The position numbers were made by a program, and so were the translations under genes. Shown here piece after piece: positions 29,021 through 29,092 of a stretch of 29,092 bases of DNA. The notes under the pieces were generated by a model. It was not told where the DNA came from. It was given only the letters and a program-made list of their open reading frames with translations, and made no database searches. The stretch is from a virus. Within the stretch, counting starts at the first letter, position 1; each line of letters opens with the position of its first letter. The stretch lies in the IMG/VR virus record IMGVR_UViG_3300036822_000063, positions 1-29,092 of that record. One strand, 5' to 3'.

Positions 29021-29092
29021 GTGGCCGGGCGCACTCCGCCGTGCGTCGGTTGTGGTCCTACAACTCCGTCCGAAGCCGCGTCAACGGCTGTT
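29021..29092 (+). CDS. Possible start of a plus-strand gene (cut by window edge)
   Basis: GTG 29021 follows AGGGAGG by 7 bases and reads MAGRTPPCVGCGPTTP to the edge. The CxxC near the start could begin a zinc-binding or HNH-type protein. Only 24 codons are visible, and another frame from ATG 28992 is also open, so this is weak. Confidence 0.25.
   Translation, partial: MAGRTPPCVGCGPTTPSEAASTAV

Overview
The window is about 29 kb of a GC-rich, densely packed, temperate short-tailed (podovirus-type) phage or prophage, most likely of an alphaproteobacterium. The main host clue is a GcrA-family regulator (5807-6307), a transcription factor family tied to alphaproteobacterial GANTC methylation, with a cluster of five GANTC sites directly upstream of it. 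No integrase, portal, terminase, tRNA or rRNA gene was seen; the portal and terminase probably lie beyond the right edge.

Region 1, 1-6690, minus strand, early/replication operon read right to left: Cro-like HTH protein, GcrA, VRR-NUC nuclease, phage N6-adenine methyltransferase, a PD-(D/E)XK-like protein, a small unknown, an HNH homing endonuclease inserted at the 5' end of a second DNA methyltransferase, a small unknown, and a RepA-like AAA helicase cut by the left edge. Start and stop codons mostly overlap, so the operon looks translationally coupled.

Region 2, 6690-7560, immunity region: an XRE-type repressor on + sits between two mirror-image operator/promoter sets built from GCTTA/TAAGC half-sites. 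This copies the lambda plan: a pR-like promoter drives the minus operon and a pL-like promoter drives the + operon. A roughly 320-base leader with a consensus DnaA box and nested inverted repeats follows.

Region 3, 7561-10060, plus strand: a chain of small overlapping genes ending in an ERF-family single-strand annealing recombinase and a zinc-ribbon protein. This is the counterpart of lambda's recombination operon.

Region 4, 10095-12382, lysis and small membrane proteins. A minus set (PDQGLP-repeat protein, BPSL0067-type amidase candidate, two-TM holin candidate) diverges from a plus set (ribbon-helix-helix protein, XhlA-like protein, three small membrane proteins). Two of the plus genes share a perfect 27-bp leader repeat.

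Region 5, 12368-28803, minus strand, late operon read right to left: SU10-family (DUF5309) major capsid protein, small proteins, a head-tail adaptor candidate, two paralogous tail-fibre genes, a tail-collar protein with nine HxH motifs, a P22 gp10-like stabilisation protein, a GNAT-like protein, and four large virion or ejection proteins, one with a transglycosylase-like N-terminus. Two endonuclease-type genes (18029-18523 and 27146-27784) interrupt this operon on the opposite strand. Both carry the same leader design: a TATAA element, a GC-rich hairpin with compensatory changes, and a near-identical ribosome-binding/start region. This shared antisense module, the GANTC cluster and the twin operators are the most interesting signals in the window.
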